Below, one piece after another: positions 8,137 to 14,873 of a stretch of 64,000 bases of DNA; position 1 is the first letter of the stretch, and each line of letters starts with the position of its first letter. Position numbers and translations under genes: made by a program. The DNA comes from Nonomuraea montanisoli (GTDB lineage: Bacteria; Actinomycetota; Actinomycetes; Streptosporangiales; Streptosporangiaceae). The notes under the pieces were generated by a model, which saw only the letters and a program-made list of their open reading frames with translations, ran no database searches and was not told the origin of the DNA. The DNA is taken from positions 434,001 to 498,000 of the forward strand of contig NZ_JABWGN010000008.1 in assembly GCF_013363975.1 (NCBI RefSeq), in the 5' to 3' direction.

Positions 8137-8219
8137 GCCGGTACGGGCCACCCGCGACCCGCCCCGCCACGCACAGCGGCCCGGTCGGCCGGGCGGGGCG
8201 AGGCGGGTCGACCAGGGGC

Positions 8220-8984
8220 TCAGTTGGGCGGGTCGAAGCGGCCGTCCACGGCCGTCCAGCCGCCGTCCACGTACAGCACGGACCCGGTGACGAAGCTCGC
8301 CGCGTCGCTCGCCAGATACACCACCGCCCCGGCCATCTCCTCGGCCCGCGCCCACCGGCCGAGCGCGCTCTTGGCCGCGTACGCGTCGTACCAGGCGGGA
8401 CTCTCCTTGATCTGCCGCGTCAGCGGCGTCTCCACCACGCCGGGTGCGACGGCGTTGACCCGCACCCCGTACGGGCCGAACTCGGCGGCGGCCGTGCGCA
8501 GGAGCTGCACCAGGCCGGCCTTGGTGGCCGAGTAGACGCTCTGCCCCGGCTCCGTGACCGACGCCCGGATCGACGCGAAGCCCACGATCGAACCACGCCG
8601 CCGCTCCACCATCCCCGCCCCGAAGGCGCGCACCACGTCGAACGAGGCCCGCAGGTTGAGGTCCACGACCCGGGCGAACTCCTCGCCGGAGTAGTCCAGC
8701 AGCCGCTTGCGGACGTTGGTGGCGGCGGTGAACACCAGCACGTCCGCCGGCTCGGCGGCCGCCGCCTCCCGGACCGCCCCGGCGTCGAGCACGTCGAGCA
8801 GCCGGGCCCGGCCGCCGGCCCGCGCGGCGGTCTCCTCGGCGGCCGGCAGGTCGCGGTCCGCGCACACCACCTCGGCGCCGTGCGCGGCCAGGGCCAGCGC
8901 GGCCTCCCGCCCGATGCCGCTCCCGGCCCCGATCACCACAGCCCGCCGCCCGTCCAGGCGGAACAACGCGTCGTATCCCGTCAT
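8220..8984 (-). CDS. SDR family oxidoreductase
   Basis: A 254-residue classical SDR with GAGSGIG (residues 19-25), Ser138, and Tyr151/Lys155. The C-terminal FVTGSVLYVDGGW motif is typical. I choose the ATG at 8984: the region beyond it does not match the family, and a TAGGGT -10 hexamer lies just upstream, so translation is probably leaderless. The expected NNAG motif is replaced by FTAATN (85-90), a divergent cofactor loop. A GntR/FadR-type operator lies inside the promoter spacer. Substrate unknown. Confidence 0.88.
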   Translation of the reverse strand: MTGYDALFRLDGRRAVVIGAGSGIGREAALALAAHGAEVVCADRDLPAAEETAARAGGRARLLDVLDAGAVREAAAAEPADVLVFTAATNVRKRLLDYSGEEFARVVDLNLRASFDVVRAFGAGMVERRRGSIVGFASIRASVTEPGQSVYSATKAGLVQLLRTAAAEFGPYGVRVNAVAPGVVETPLTRQIKESPAWYDAYAAKSALGRWARAEEMAGAVVYLASDAASFVTGSVLYVDGGWTAVDGRFDPPN

Positions 8985-8991
8985 AGGAGGA

Positions 8992-9015
8992 ACCCTAGCG
9001 ACTGGTCTGACCAGT
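8992..9015 (-). promoter_or_regulatory. Leaderless promoter -10 with FadR-type GntR operator
   Basis: On the minus strand TAGGGT (8997 to 8992) stands seven bases before the SDR ATG. Immediately upstream is the perfect inverted repeat ACTGGTC-T-GACCAGT (9001-9015), whose core TGGTCTGACCA matches the TNGTNNNACNA pattern of FadR-subfamily GntR regulators. Binding there would occlude the spacer. Confidence 0.6.
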
Positions 9016-9080
9016 ACACCAGGTATACGAAGCAGGAGTCTCAGCCGAGCGGCAGTCGCCGGGCCGTTCACGCGCGGCCG

Positions 9081-10292
9081 CTACTCCTGAGCCTTCCGCT
9101 GGGCGCGGCGCAGGAAGTCCCGCTCGGCGGCGTTGGCGGTGCGGGCGATCGCCGCCTCGTACGCCTCCGCCGCCTCCGCGTCACGTCCGAGGCGTCTCAG
9201 CAGGTCGGCGCGGACGGCGTGGAAGAGGTGGTAGCCGGCCAGGTCCAGACCGTCCACCAGCGCGAGGGCGGCCCGCGGGCCGTCGGTCTCGGCCACCGCG
9301 ACGGCCCTGTTCAGCGCCACGACCGGCGACGGCGCGACCACCATGAGCTGGTCGTACAACCGCGCGATTTGCCCCCAGTCGGTGTCCGCCGCCGTGCGCG
9401 CGTCGCCGTGGACCGCGTTGATCGCCGCCTGGATCTGGTACGGCCCCGGCCGGCCGCGGCGCAGGCAGCGGCGGACCAGCGCGTGCCCCTCGGCGATCAG
9501 CTCCCGGTCCCAGAGCGAGCGGTCCTGCTCCGGCAGCGGCACGAGGTCGCCGCCGGGCGTGGTCCGCGCGGCGCGGCGCGCGTCCACGAGCAGCATCAGC
9601 GCGAGCAGGCCGAGCGCCTCGGGCTCGTCGGGCATCAGCTCGGTCAGCAGCCGGCCCAGCCGCACCGCCTCCGCGCACAGGTCGTCGCGGACGAGCCGGT
9701 CACCGGAGGCCGCGGTGTGGCCCTCGGTGAAGATCAGGTAGATGACGGCGAGCACGGAGCGGAGCCGGTCGGGCAGGTCGGCCTCGCGCGGCACGCGGTA
9801 CGGGATCCGCGCCTCCCGGATCTTGGCCTTGGCCCGGACCAGCCGCTGCGCCATGGTCGGCTCGCTCACCAGGAACGCGCGGGCGATCTCGGCGGTGCCG
9901 AGCCCGCCCAGCAGCCGCAGGGTCAGGGCGACCTGGGCGTTCACGGCCAGGGCGGGATGGCAGCAGGTGAAGATCAGCCGGAGCCGGTCGTCGTGCACGG
10001 GGCCCTCCTCGACGGGGGAACCGGGGTCGTCCCAGGCGTGCAGCAGGGCCGCGGCCTCGTGCCGGCCGGCCCGGGACGACTCGCGGCGCAGGCGGTCGAT
10101 CGCCCGGTTGCGGGCGGTCGTGATGATCCACCCGGCCGGGCTCGGCGGCGTGCCCTCCGCCGGCCAGCGGTCCAGCGCCACGGCGAACGCGTCCTGGACG
10201 GCCTCCTCGGCCAGGTCGATGTCGCGGAAGTGCCGGACCAGCACGGCCACCGCCCGGGCGTACTCCCGCCGGAACACCCCCTCGACGTCCAC
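9081..10292 (-). CDS. ECF42-type RNA polymerase sigma factor with C-terminal TPR-like domain
   Basis: About 403 residues. The sigma-2 region (REYARAVAVLVRHFRDIDLAEEAVQDAF) and a sigma-4 helix-turn-helix (LGTAEIARAFLVSEPTMAQRL) are followed by a long helical C-terminal extension (about residues 170-400, SYLD-like YLIFTEGHTA segment). This architecture, next to a DGPF-motif gene, defines the ECF42 group. I start at the GTG at 10292, where family similarity begins. The frame stays open to 10547 and would add 85 Pro/Ser/Ala-rich residues made of a 30-bp repeat, so an extended form cannot be excluded. Confidence 0.87.
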   Translation of the reverse strand: MDVEGVFRREYARAVAVLVRHFRDIDLAEEAVQDAFAVALDRWPAEGTPPSPAGWIITTARNRAIDRLRRESSRAGRHEAAALLHAWDDPGSPVEEGPVHDDRLRLIFTCCHPALAVNAQVALTLRLLGGLGTAEIARAFLVSEPTMAQRLVRAKAKIREARIPYRVPREADLPDRLRSVLAVIYLIFTEGHTAASGDRLVRDDLCAEAVRLGRLLTELMPDEPEALGLLALMLLVDARRAARTTPGGDLVPLPEQDRSLWDRELIAEGHALVRRCLRRGRPGPYQIQAAINAVHGDARTAADTDWGQIARLYDQLMVVAPSPVVALNRAVAVAETDGPRAALALVDGLDLAGYHLFHAVRADLLRRLGRDAEAAEAYEAAIARTANAAERDFLRRAQRKAQE

Positions 10293-10343
10293 CTCCGCGG
10301 ACCGGCCCGGGCCGCCGGCCGCCTGACCGAGATCGCGAGCGTC

Positions 10344-10433
10344 CGAGGCGGGGGAGGAAGGCCCCGGGGTGGCCGGGGCGGGGGAGGAGGGTCGCGGGGT
10401 GGCCGGGGCGGGGGAGGAAGGCCGCGTGTCCGG
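10344..10433. repeat. Three copies of a 30-bp tandem repeat
   Basis: Copies at 10344-10373, 10374-10403 and 10404-10433 share the core GGCGGGGGAGGAAGGCC. They lie between the DGPF gene and the sigma core. The period is a multiple of three and the sigma frame stays open through them, encoding SSPAPATPRP-like residues if translated. Confidence 0.85.
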
Positions 10434-10456
10434 CCCCTCCTGCGCGGAGGGGCCGG
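10430..10456 (-). terminator. Intercistronic hairpin between DGPF and ECF42 genes
   Basis: CCGGCCCCTCC and GGAGGGGCCGG form a perfect 11-bp stem with the 5-base loop TGCGC. No U-tract follows. In the transcript it lies just after the DGPF stop, where it could attenuate sigma expression or stabilise the upstream message. Confidence 0.6.
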
Positions 10457-10477
10457 ACGCGGGCGGCCCGGCGCCGG

Positions 10478-10828
10478 TCAGGGCAGTTCCCTGAACGGCC
10501 GCACCTCGACCGGGAGCCCGCTGGCCGCCGAGATCCTGCGCGCCCACTCCAGCGCGCCGTCCAGGTCGTCGGCCTGGACGATCACGAGCCCGCCGACGTG
10601 CTCCTTGCCCTCGGTGAACGGGCCGTCGGTCATGAGCGTGTCACCGTCGCGCACCTGGACCACGGTGGAACTGCTCGCGGGGTGCAGACCCCCGTTGAAC
10701 ACCCACGCGCCCGCCTCCCGCATCTCCCGGTCGACGGCCGCCAGCTCCCGCATGATGGGGCCCAGCACCTCGGGCGGTGGCGGGTCGCCGTCGGGCTGGT
10801 ACAGGTTGAGCAGGTACTGCTGCCGCAT
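10478..10828 (-). CDS. DGPF-motif YciI-family protein (ECF42 partner)
   Basis: A 116-residue protein of the YciI/DGPF family with the signature DGPF at residues 68-71 inside MTDGPFTEGKEHVGG. Its biochemical role is not established; DGPF genes are the conserved neighbours and regulatory targets of ECF42 sigma factors. The ATG at 10828 has a GAGGAGAG site. It lies upstream of the sigma gene on the same strand, with about 185 bp of repeat and hairpin between, and a matching ECF42-like promoter precedes it. Confidence 0.88.
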   Translation of the reverse strand: MRQQYLLNLYQPDGDPPPPEVLGPIMRELAAVDREMREAGAWVFNGGLHPASSSTVVQVRDGDTLMTDGPFTEGKEHVGGLVIVQADDLDGALEWARRISAASGLPVEVRPFRELP

Positions 10829-10881
10829 CGGTGCTCTCCTCGCTGTCGTGGCCGGCGTCGTCGCCGTGCTCTCATCCTCCA

Positions 10882-10908
10882 CACGAACGGGACCTCGCGG
10901 GATCGACA
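10882..10908 (-). promoter_or_regulatory. Candidate ECF42 promoter
   Basis: Read on the minus strand, TGTCGA (10908-10903) is followed 17 bases later by CGTG (10885-10882). ECF42 promoters are described as TGTCGA at -35 with a short CG(A/T)C-type -10. The -35 is exact and the -10 differs at its last base. It would drive the DGPF and sigma genes, implying autoregulation. Confidence 0.55.
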
Positions 10909-10924
10909 CCCGGCGGCGCCGGAT

Positions 10925-11476
10925 TCACGGCTTCTTCGCTCGCCCCGCCTCCCACTCGGCCCGCGGCAGCTCGTACTCGACCACGCCCTCCTCCGCGCCG
11001 TCGATCGCGTGCGGCACCTCATCGAAGACCGTCCGGACGAAGCGCAGGCCGCACTTCTCCATCACCGCCCGGGAGCCGCGGTTCACGGCCATGGTCCGGG
11101 CGAACACCCGCCGGGCGCCCAGCTCGCCGAACGCCTTGTCGATCAGCGCCAGCGAGCCCTCCGTCGCGTACCCCCTGCGCCAGGACGCCCTGCGCAGCCG
11201 GTAACCCAGCTCCGGCTCCGCGGGGTCGCCGTCGCGGGCGGGCCGCAGGTGGAACCAGCCGACGAACTCGCCCGTGTCGCGTTCGATCGCCGCGAAGAAG
11301 CCCGAGCGGATGAACGCCGGGAGGGCCTCGCCCACGATCACCTCGCGCGGGGTCGGCCGGCCGCCGCTGAGGTAGCGCATCACCTCGGGGTCGCTGTCCA
11401 GCTCGACCAGCAGGTCGGCGTCCGCCTCGGTGAAGCGGCGCAGGACGAGCCGTTCGGTCGTGAGAAAGATGTCCAT
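10925..11476 (-). CDS. GNAT family N-acetyltransferase (RimJ/RimL-like)
   Basis: A 183-residue acetyl-CoA-dependent acetyltransferase. The LTTERLVLRRFTEADAD opening and the LGYRLRRASWRRGYATEGS acetyl-CoA loop (about residues 88-107) are the family hallmarks, followed by NRGSRAVMEKCGLRFVRT (about 132-149). The acceptor is not predictable: ribosomal N-termini, antibiotics and small amines are all known in the family. It is transcribed toward the DGPF/ECF42 unit and divergent from a TetR gene. Confidence 0.9.
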   Translation of the reverse strand: MDIFLTTERLVLRRFTEADADLLVELDSDPEVMRYLSGGRPTPREVIVGEALPAFIRSGFFAAIERDTGEFVGWFHLRPARDGDPAEPELGYRLRRASWRRGYATEGSLALIDKAFGELGARRVFARTMAVNRGSRAVMEKCGLRFVRTVFDEVPHAIDGAEEGVVEYELPRAEWEAGRAKKP

Positions 11477-11548
11477 GGGTGAACGCTAGCCAGCCGCCCG
11501 CGCCCGGCTCGACACGTTTCCCCCGCCGCGCCTGTGGTTGCATGCGGG

Positions 11549-11570
11549 GGACCGCCGAGGCGGGCGGTCC
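11549..11570. promoter_or_regulatory. Inverted repeat upstream of tetR
   Basis: GGACCGCC-N6-GGCGGTCC, a perfect 8-bp-arm dyad 26 bp before the TetR start and 73 bp upstream of the GNAT start. It may be the TetR operator or a 5' leader hairpin. Confidence 0.5.
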
Positions 11571-11595
11571 TCGGTCAGGGAAGGGAGGCGGGGCG

Positions 11596-12279
11596 GTGAG
11601 GCGCACGCAGGCCGAGCGGACGCGGGCCACCACCGGCGAGCTGGTGGAGGCGGCCGGGCTGCTGTTCGGGCGCGACGGGTACGCCGCCACGTCGATCGAC
11701 GACGTGGCACGGGGAGGGGGTCTGACCAAGGGCGCGGTCTATCACCACTTCTCCGGCAAGGTCGACCTGTTCCGCGCCGTCTTCGTGCGGGAACAGGAGC
11801 GCCTGACCACCCTGATCGCCGCGGCCGCCCTCCGCCCCGCGACCGGCGCGGACGGGGCGAACCGGGAGGACGGGGCGAACTGGGAGGACGGGGCGAACTT
11901 GGAGGACGGGGCGGAGGGCGCGAACGGGGCGGACCCGCTGGCGGCCGTGCGGCGCGGTGCCCGCGCGTTCCTGCTGGCCTGCGCCGAGCCGGAGACCCGG
12001 CGGATCGTCCTGCTGGACGGGCCGGCCGTGCTGGGCTGGGACGAGGTGCGGCGGATCGAGTACGGGCACACGCTGCGGCTGCTGCGCGAGGGGCTCGCCG
12101 CCGCGGCGGACGCCGGCCGGATCGAGCCCGGCGACGTGACGGTGCGGGCGCACCTTCTCTTCGGGGCGCTGTGCGAGGGCGCCATGCTCGTGGCCCGCGC
12201 CGACGACCCCGGCGCGGCCCTCACCGAGGTCCTCGCCCGGGCGGACGCCCTCATCGCCTCCCTCGCCTCCCTCCCCTGA
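11596..12279 (+). CDS. TetR/AcrR family regulator with an internal EDGAN repeat
   Basis: About 227 residues. The helix-turn-helix ends in GLTKGAVYHHFSGKVDLFRAVF (shown split: GLTKGAVYHHF, SGKVDLFRAVF), typical of TetR proteins that control efflux or drug response. I use the GTG at 11596, which has a GGGAGG site seven bases upstream, rather than the frame limit at 11479. Residues about 86-104 are three copies of a six-residue unit (DGANxE) encoded by an 18-bp tandem repeat, probably a disordered loop inserted between ligand-domain helices. Confidence 0.87.
   Translation: MRRTQAERTRATTGELVEAAGLLFGRDGYAATSIDDVARGGGLTKGAVYHHFSGKVDLFRAVFVREQERLTTLIAAAALRPATGADGANREDGANWEDGANLEDGAEGANGADPLAAVRRGARAFLLACAEPETRRIVLLDGPAVLGWDEVRRIEYGHTLRLLREGLAAAADAGRIEPGDVTVRAHLLFGALCEGAMLVARADDPGAALTEVLARADALIASLASLP
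11851..11904. repeat. 18-bp tandem repeat inside a tetR gene
   Basis: Copies at 11851-11868, 11869-11886 and 11887-11904, plus a partial fourth. They differ only at the two bases that change the codon before GAG. In-frame expansion adds six residues per copy. Confidence 0.9.
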
Positions 12280-12429
12280 GCACACGTCGCAGCCGGTGCC
12301 CACCCCATCGCCTCCCCGTAGGGGTTGTCCTTGAGCCCCGCCGACGGGACGCGCCAGAGGACCTTCCCGTCGTGGACCCTGCGGGCAGGAGGAGTCCCCG
12401 AATGCCGGCAAGGACGAAGTCTTGCGAGG

Positions 12430-13191
12430 TCAGGCCAGGAGCGCGGCGACCGCGCGGGCGAAGCCCTCCGGGTTGTCGAGCATGATGTTGTGGCCCGCGT
12501 CCGGGACCTCCACCAGCCGGACGCCCGCGGCGGCGAGGTCGCCGGGCGCCGCCGGGGCAGCGCCCTCCGGGTACAGGTAGCCGCGCGGGATCGGCAGGGA
12601 CATGAGCAGCTCGCGCATGACCGGGTCGGTGCCCTTCGCCAGGCTCGTCGCCGTGCGGTGCAGCCCGCGGCGGTCGGCCAGCCGCATGGTCGCCCACCAG
12701 TGCGGCCCCACCCGCTCGCGGACCTCCTTCCATCCCCGGCTGACGAAGTCGTCCTCCGTGTAGCTCGCGATCCCGCTGCCGCCGGGCAGGACCAGCCCGG
12801 GCGGGTACGGGTCGAGGTTGGCGTCGACGAGGATCAGCCGGCCCACCAGGCCGGGATGGCGCGCGGCCAGGGCGATGGCGACCGCGCCGCCCATGCTGTG
12901 GGCGACCACGGACGCCCCCTCCACACCCGCCTCGCGCAGCACCGCGGCCAGCGCGTCGGCGTGGGCCTCCAGCGTGTACGAGAAGTCGGCCGGCCGGTCG
13001 CTGACGCCGAACCCGAGCAGGTCCACGAGCAAGGACCGCCGGCCGGTCAGCAGCGGATGGGCGGCCGCCCCCGCGTAGTAGGGGGCCGAGGCGGCACCCA
13101 GCCCGTGGACGTACACCACGGCCGGGTCCGCGCCGGGCAGCTCGACCCAGCGCATCCGGGCGCCGCTCGCATGGACGATCGCGTCACGCAT
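12430..13191 (-). CDS. Alpha/beta hydrolase
   Basis: A 253-residue alpha/beta-fold hydrolase. The oxyanion HGLGAAS motif and nucleophile elbow VVAHSMGGAVA (Ser in HSMGG, about residue 106) are clear. The acid is likely in LILVDANLDPY or later, and the catalytic His in VPDAGHNIMLDNPE near the C terminus. The ATG at 13191 has an AGGAGG site; the frame runs six codons further. It is divergent from a PadR gene whose operator lies between them. Substrate unknown. Confidence 0.9.
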   Translation of the reverse strand: MRDAIVHASGARMRWVELPGADPAVVYVHGLGAASAPYYAGAAAHPLLTGRRSLLVDLLGFGVSDRPADFSYTLEAHADALAAVLREAGVEGASVVAHSMGGAVAIALAARHPGLVGRLILVDANLDPYPPGLVLPGGSGIASYTEDDFVSRGWKEVRERVGPHWWATMRLADRRGLHRTATSLAKGTDPVMRELLMSLPIPRGYLYPEGAAPAAPGDLAAAGVRLVEVPDAGHNIMLDNPEGFARAVAALLA

Positions 13192-13215
13192 GGGTGACCT
13201 CCTGCTCACATCGAT

Positions 13216-13252
13216 ACATCGGAGCCGAGGTATCTCGGCTTCGATGTACAGT
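13216..13252. promoter_or_regulatory. PadR operator and leaderless promoter
   Basis: A 32-bp dyad (13216-13247): arms ACATCGGAGCCGAG and CTCGGCTTCGATGT around GTAT, with 13 of 14 positions paired. TACAGT (13247-13252) is a -10 candidate eight bases before the PadR ATG at 13260. No ribosome site lies between, so the regulator is probably leaderless and self-repressed. Confidence 0.72.
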
Positions 13253-13259
13253 AGTGCAC

Positions 13260-13796
13260 ATGTTGGAGTTGGCGATACTCGGGTTCCTCAAAGAGGGGCC
13301 GGCGCACGGTTACGAGCTGCGGACGAAGGTGGCCGCGCTGACCGGTCACGTCCGCCCGGTGGCGGACGGCACGCTCTACCCGGCGATCAAGCGGATGGCC
13401 GGCGCCGGCTGGATCACGCGCAGGGACGAGCCCGGGGCCGCCGCGGCGCCGCGCCGCGTCCTCTACCTGGCCGAGGCGGGGGAGCGCGAGCTGGAGCGGC
13501 GGCTGCGGGACCCCGACCCGCTCGACCTCAGCGACGAGAACCGCTGGTTCACGCTGCTGGCCTTCCTGCGCCACCTGGACGACCCCGCCGCGCAGGCCGG
13601 TGTGCTGCGCCGGCGGCTGGCGTTCCTGGAGCAGCCGGCGAGCTTCTTCTACGACGGCGACCGGCCGATGCGGGCGGAGGAGTTCGGCGACCCCTTCCGC
13701 CAGGGGCTGCTGAGCATCGCCCGGGCCACCAGCCGGGCCGAGCTGGCGTGGCTGCACGCCACCATCGACTCCCTCGACCGGGCCGCCGGACCATGA
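13260..13796 (+). CDS. PadR family transcriptional regulator
   Basis: A 178-residue regulator. The N-terminal winged helix (MLELAILGFLKEGPAHGYEL, then DGTLYPAIKRM) is characteristic, and the C-terminal helical half (about residues 95-178) resembles the PadR dimerisation domain. I start at the ATG at 13260 because the family begins here; the open frame reaches 13194. It is divergent from the alpha/beta hydrolase, its likely target. Confidence 0.9.
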   Translation: MLELAILGFLKEGPAHGYELRTKVAALTGHVRPVADGTLYPAIKRMAGAGWITRRDEPGAAAAPRRVLYLAEAGERELERRLRDPDPLDLSDENRWFTLLAFLRHLDDPAAQAGVLRRRLAFLEQPASFFYDGDRPMRAEEFGDPFRQGLLSIARATSRAELAWLHATIDSLDRAAGP

Positions 13797-13864
13797 CGGC
13801 CACGTCGTAGCGGCGGCCGGCGCGTCCGCCATCACCGGCCCGGACATCACCCGGCGGCTCCTCC

Positions 13865-13913
13865 CTACAATGGCCGGGTGAATCTGGATCGGGTCGTGAG
13901 CGGCACGTGCTGA
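13865..13913 (+). promoter_or_regulatory. Promoter with a possible leaderless 11-codon upstream ORF
   Basis: TACAAT (13865-13870) is a strong -10. The expected start site coincides with a GTG at 13878 that opens a short frame (11 codons) ending in TGA at 13911-13913. That frame overlaps the GTG of the downstream regulator (13907) by seven bases. The main gene has no good ribosome site, so coupled translation is plausible but unproven. Confidence 0.45.
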
Positions 13914-14869
13914 GCGCGGCGGGGCTGGGCGCGGAGGAGGAGGCCGCCTACCGGCTGCTGGTCAGGACCACCGAGGCCGAGCCCGACGCCCTGGCCGAGG
14001 AGCTGGGCGTGGCGGCCGAGGTCGCGCGGCGGGCGCTCGGCTCGCTGCTGGCCAAGGGGCTGGCGCGAGCCGTGCCGGGAGATCCCGGCCGGTTCACGGC
14101 GGTCGCGCCCGACGTCGCGCTCGCCCCCCGGCTGCACCGGCGGCAGGCCGAGGTCGACCGGGCGCGGCATGCCATGGAGCAGCTCACGGGGGAGTACCTC
14201 GCGCACGCGCGGCGCCGCGAGGCGGCGCAGCTCATCGAGGTGATCACCAGCCGCACGGCGCTGCGCGAGCAGCTCCGGCTGCTGCAGGACGGCGCCCGCC
14301 ACGAGGTGCTCAGCCTGTGCCGGGCCGGGCACGTGGCGATGAGCTCGCAGGAGAACACCGAAGAGCTCGCGGCGCTGCGGCGCGGCGTCGGCTTCCGCGT
14401 CATCTACGAAGGGGCGTTGCTGGAGGAACCCGGCATGCTGGTCAACCTCGCCGAGGGCATCACGCTGGGGGAGCGGGCTCGCGCGCTGCCCGCCCTGCCG
14501 GTACGGATGATCATCGCGGACGGCGAGCTCGGGGTGCTCCCGCTCATCCAGCACACCGACGGCCTGACCCAGCTCACCGCCGCGCTGATCAGGCCCAGCA
14601 GCCTGCTCGACGCCCTCAAGGCCCTGTTCGAGAGCCTGTGGGAGCGGGCCACGCCGATCAGCCTCACCAACCCGGGCAGTCCGCTCGACACCGACCACCT
14701 CTACCTGCTGTCGCTGCTGGTCGCGGGCGTTCCGGACAAGTCGATCGCCACCCAGCTCAAGATCTCGCAGCGTACGGTGCAGCGCCGGATCGCCTACCTG
14801 ATGGAGCGGGCGGGTGCGCAGACCCGGATGCAACTGGCCTGGCACGCCGCCCGCGAGAACTGGCTCTGA
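13907..14869 (+). CDS. TrmB/LuxR-type helix-turn-helix transcriptional regulator
   Basis: A 320-residue regulator. The N-terminal part (GLGAEEEAAYRLLVR, then ELGVAAEVARRALGSLLAKG) is a TrmB-like winged helix. A central effector-like domain follows. The C-terminal helix-turn-helix (about residues 260-315: LLVAGVPDKSIATQLKIS, QRTVQRRIAYLM) is LuxR/GerE-like. This two-HTH layout is common in actinobacteria but poorly characterised. The gene ends four bases before the convergent subtilase gene. Confidence 0.86.
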   Translation: MLSAAGLGAEEEAAYRLLVRTTEAEPDALAEELGVAAEVARRALGSLLAKGLARAVPGDPGRFTAVAPDVALAPRLHRRQAEVDRARHAMEQLTGEYLAHARRREAAQLIEVITSRTALREQLRLLQDGARHEVLSLCRAGHVAMSSQENTEELAALRRGVGFRVIYEGALLEEPGMLVNLAEGITLGERARALPALPVRMIIADGELGVLPLIQHTDGLTQLTAALIRPSSLLDALKALFESLWERATPISLTNPGSPLDTDHLYLLSLLVAGVPDKSIATQLKISQRTVQRRIAYLMERAGAQTRMQLAWHAARENWL

Positions 14870-14873
14870 CCGA

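Noticed and set aside
8985..8990. AGGAGG on the plus strand beside the SDR start
   Set aside because: It reads as CCTCCT on the gene strand, so it cannot be a ribosome site for that gene, and no plus-strand start follows.
12402..12485. A 27-codon plus-strand frame with a good AGGAGG site
   Set aside because: It overlaps the 3' end of the alpha/beta hydrolase on the other strand and encodes only Arg/Pro-rich residues; no support beyond the ribosome site.
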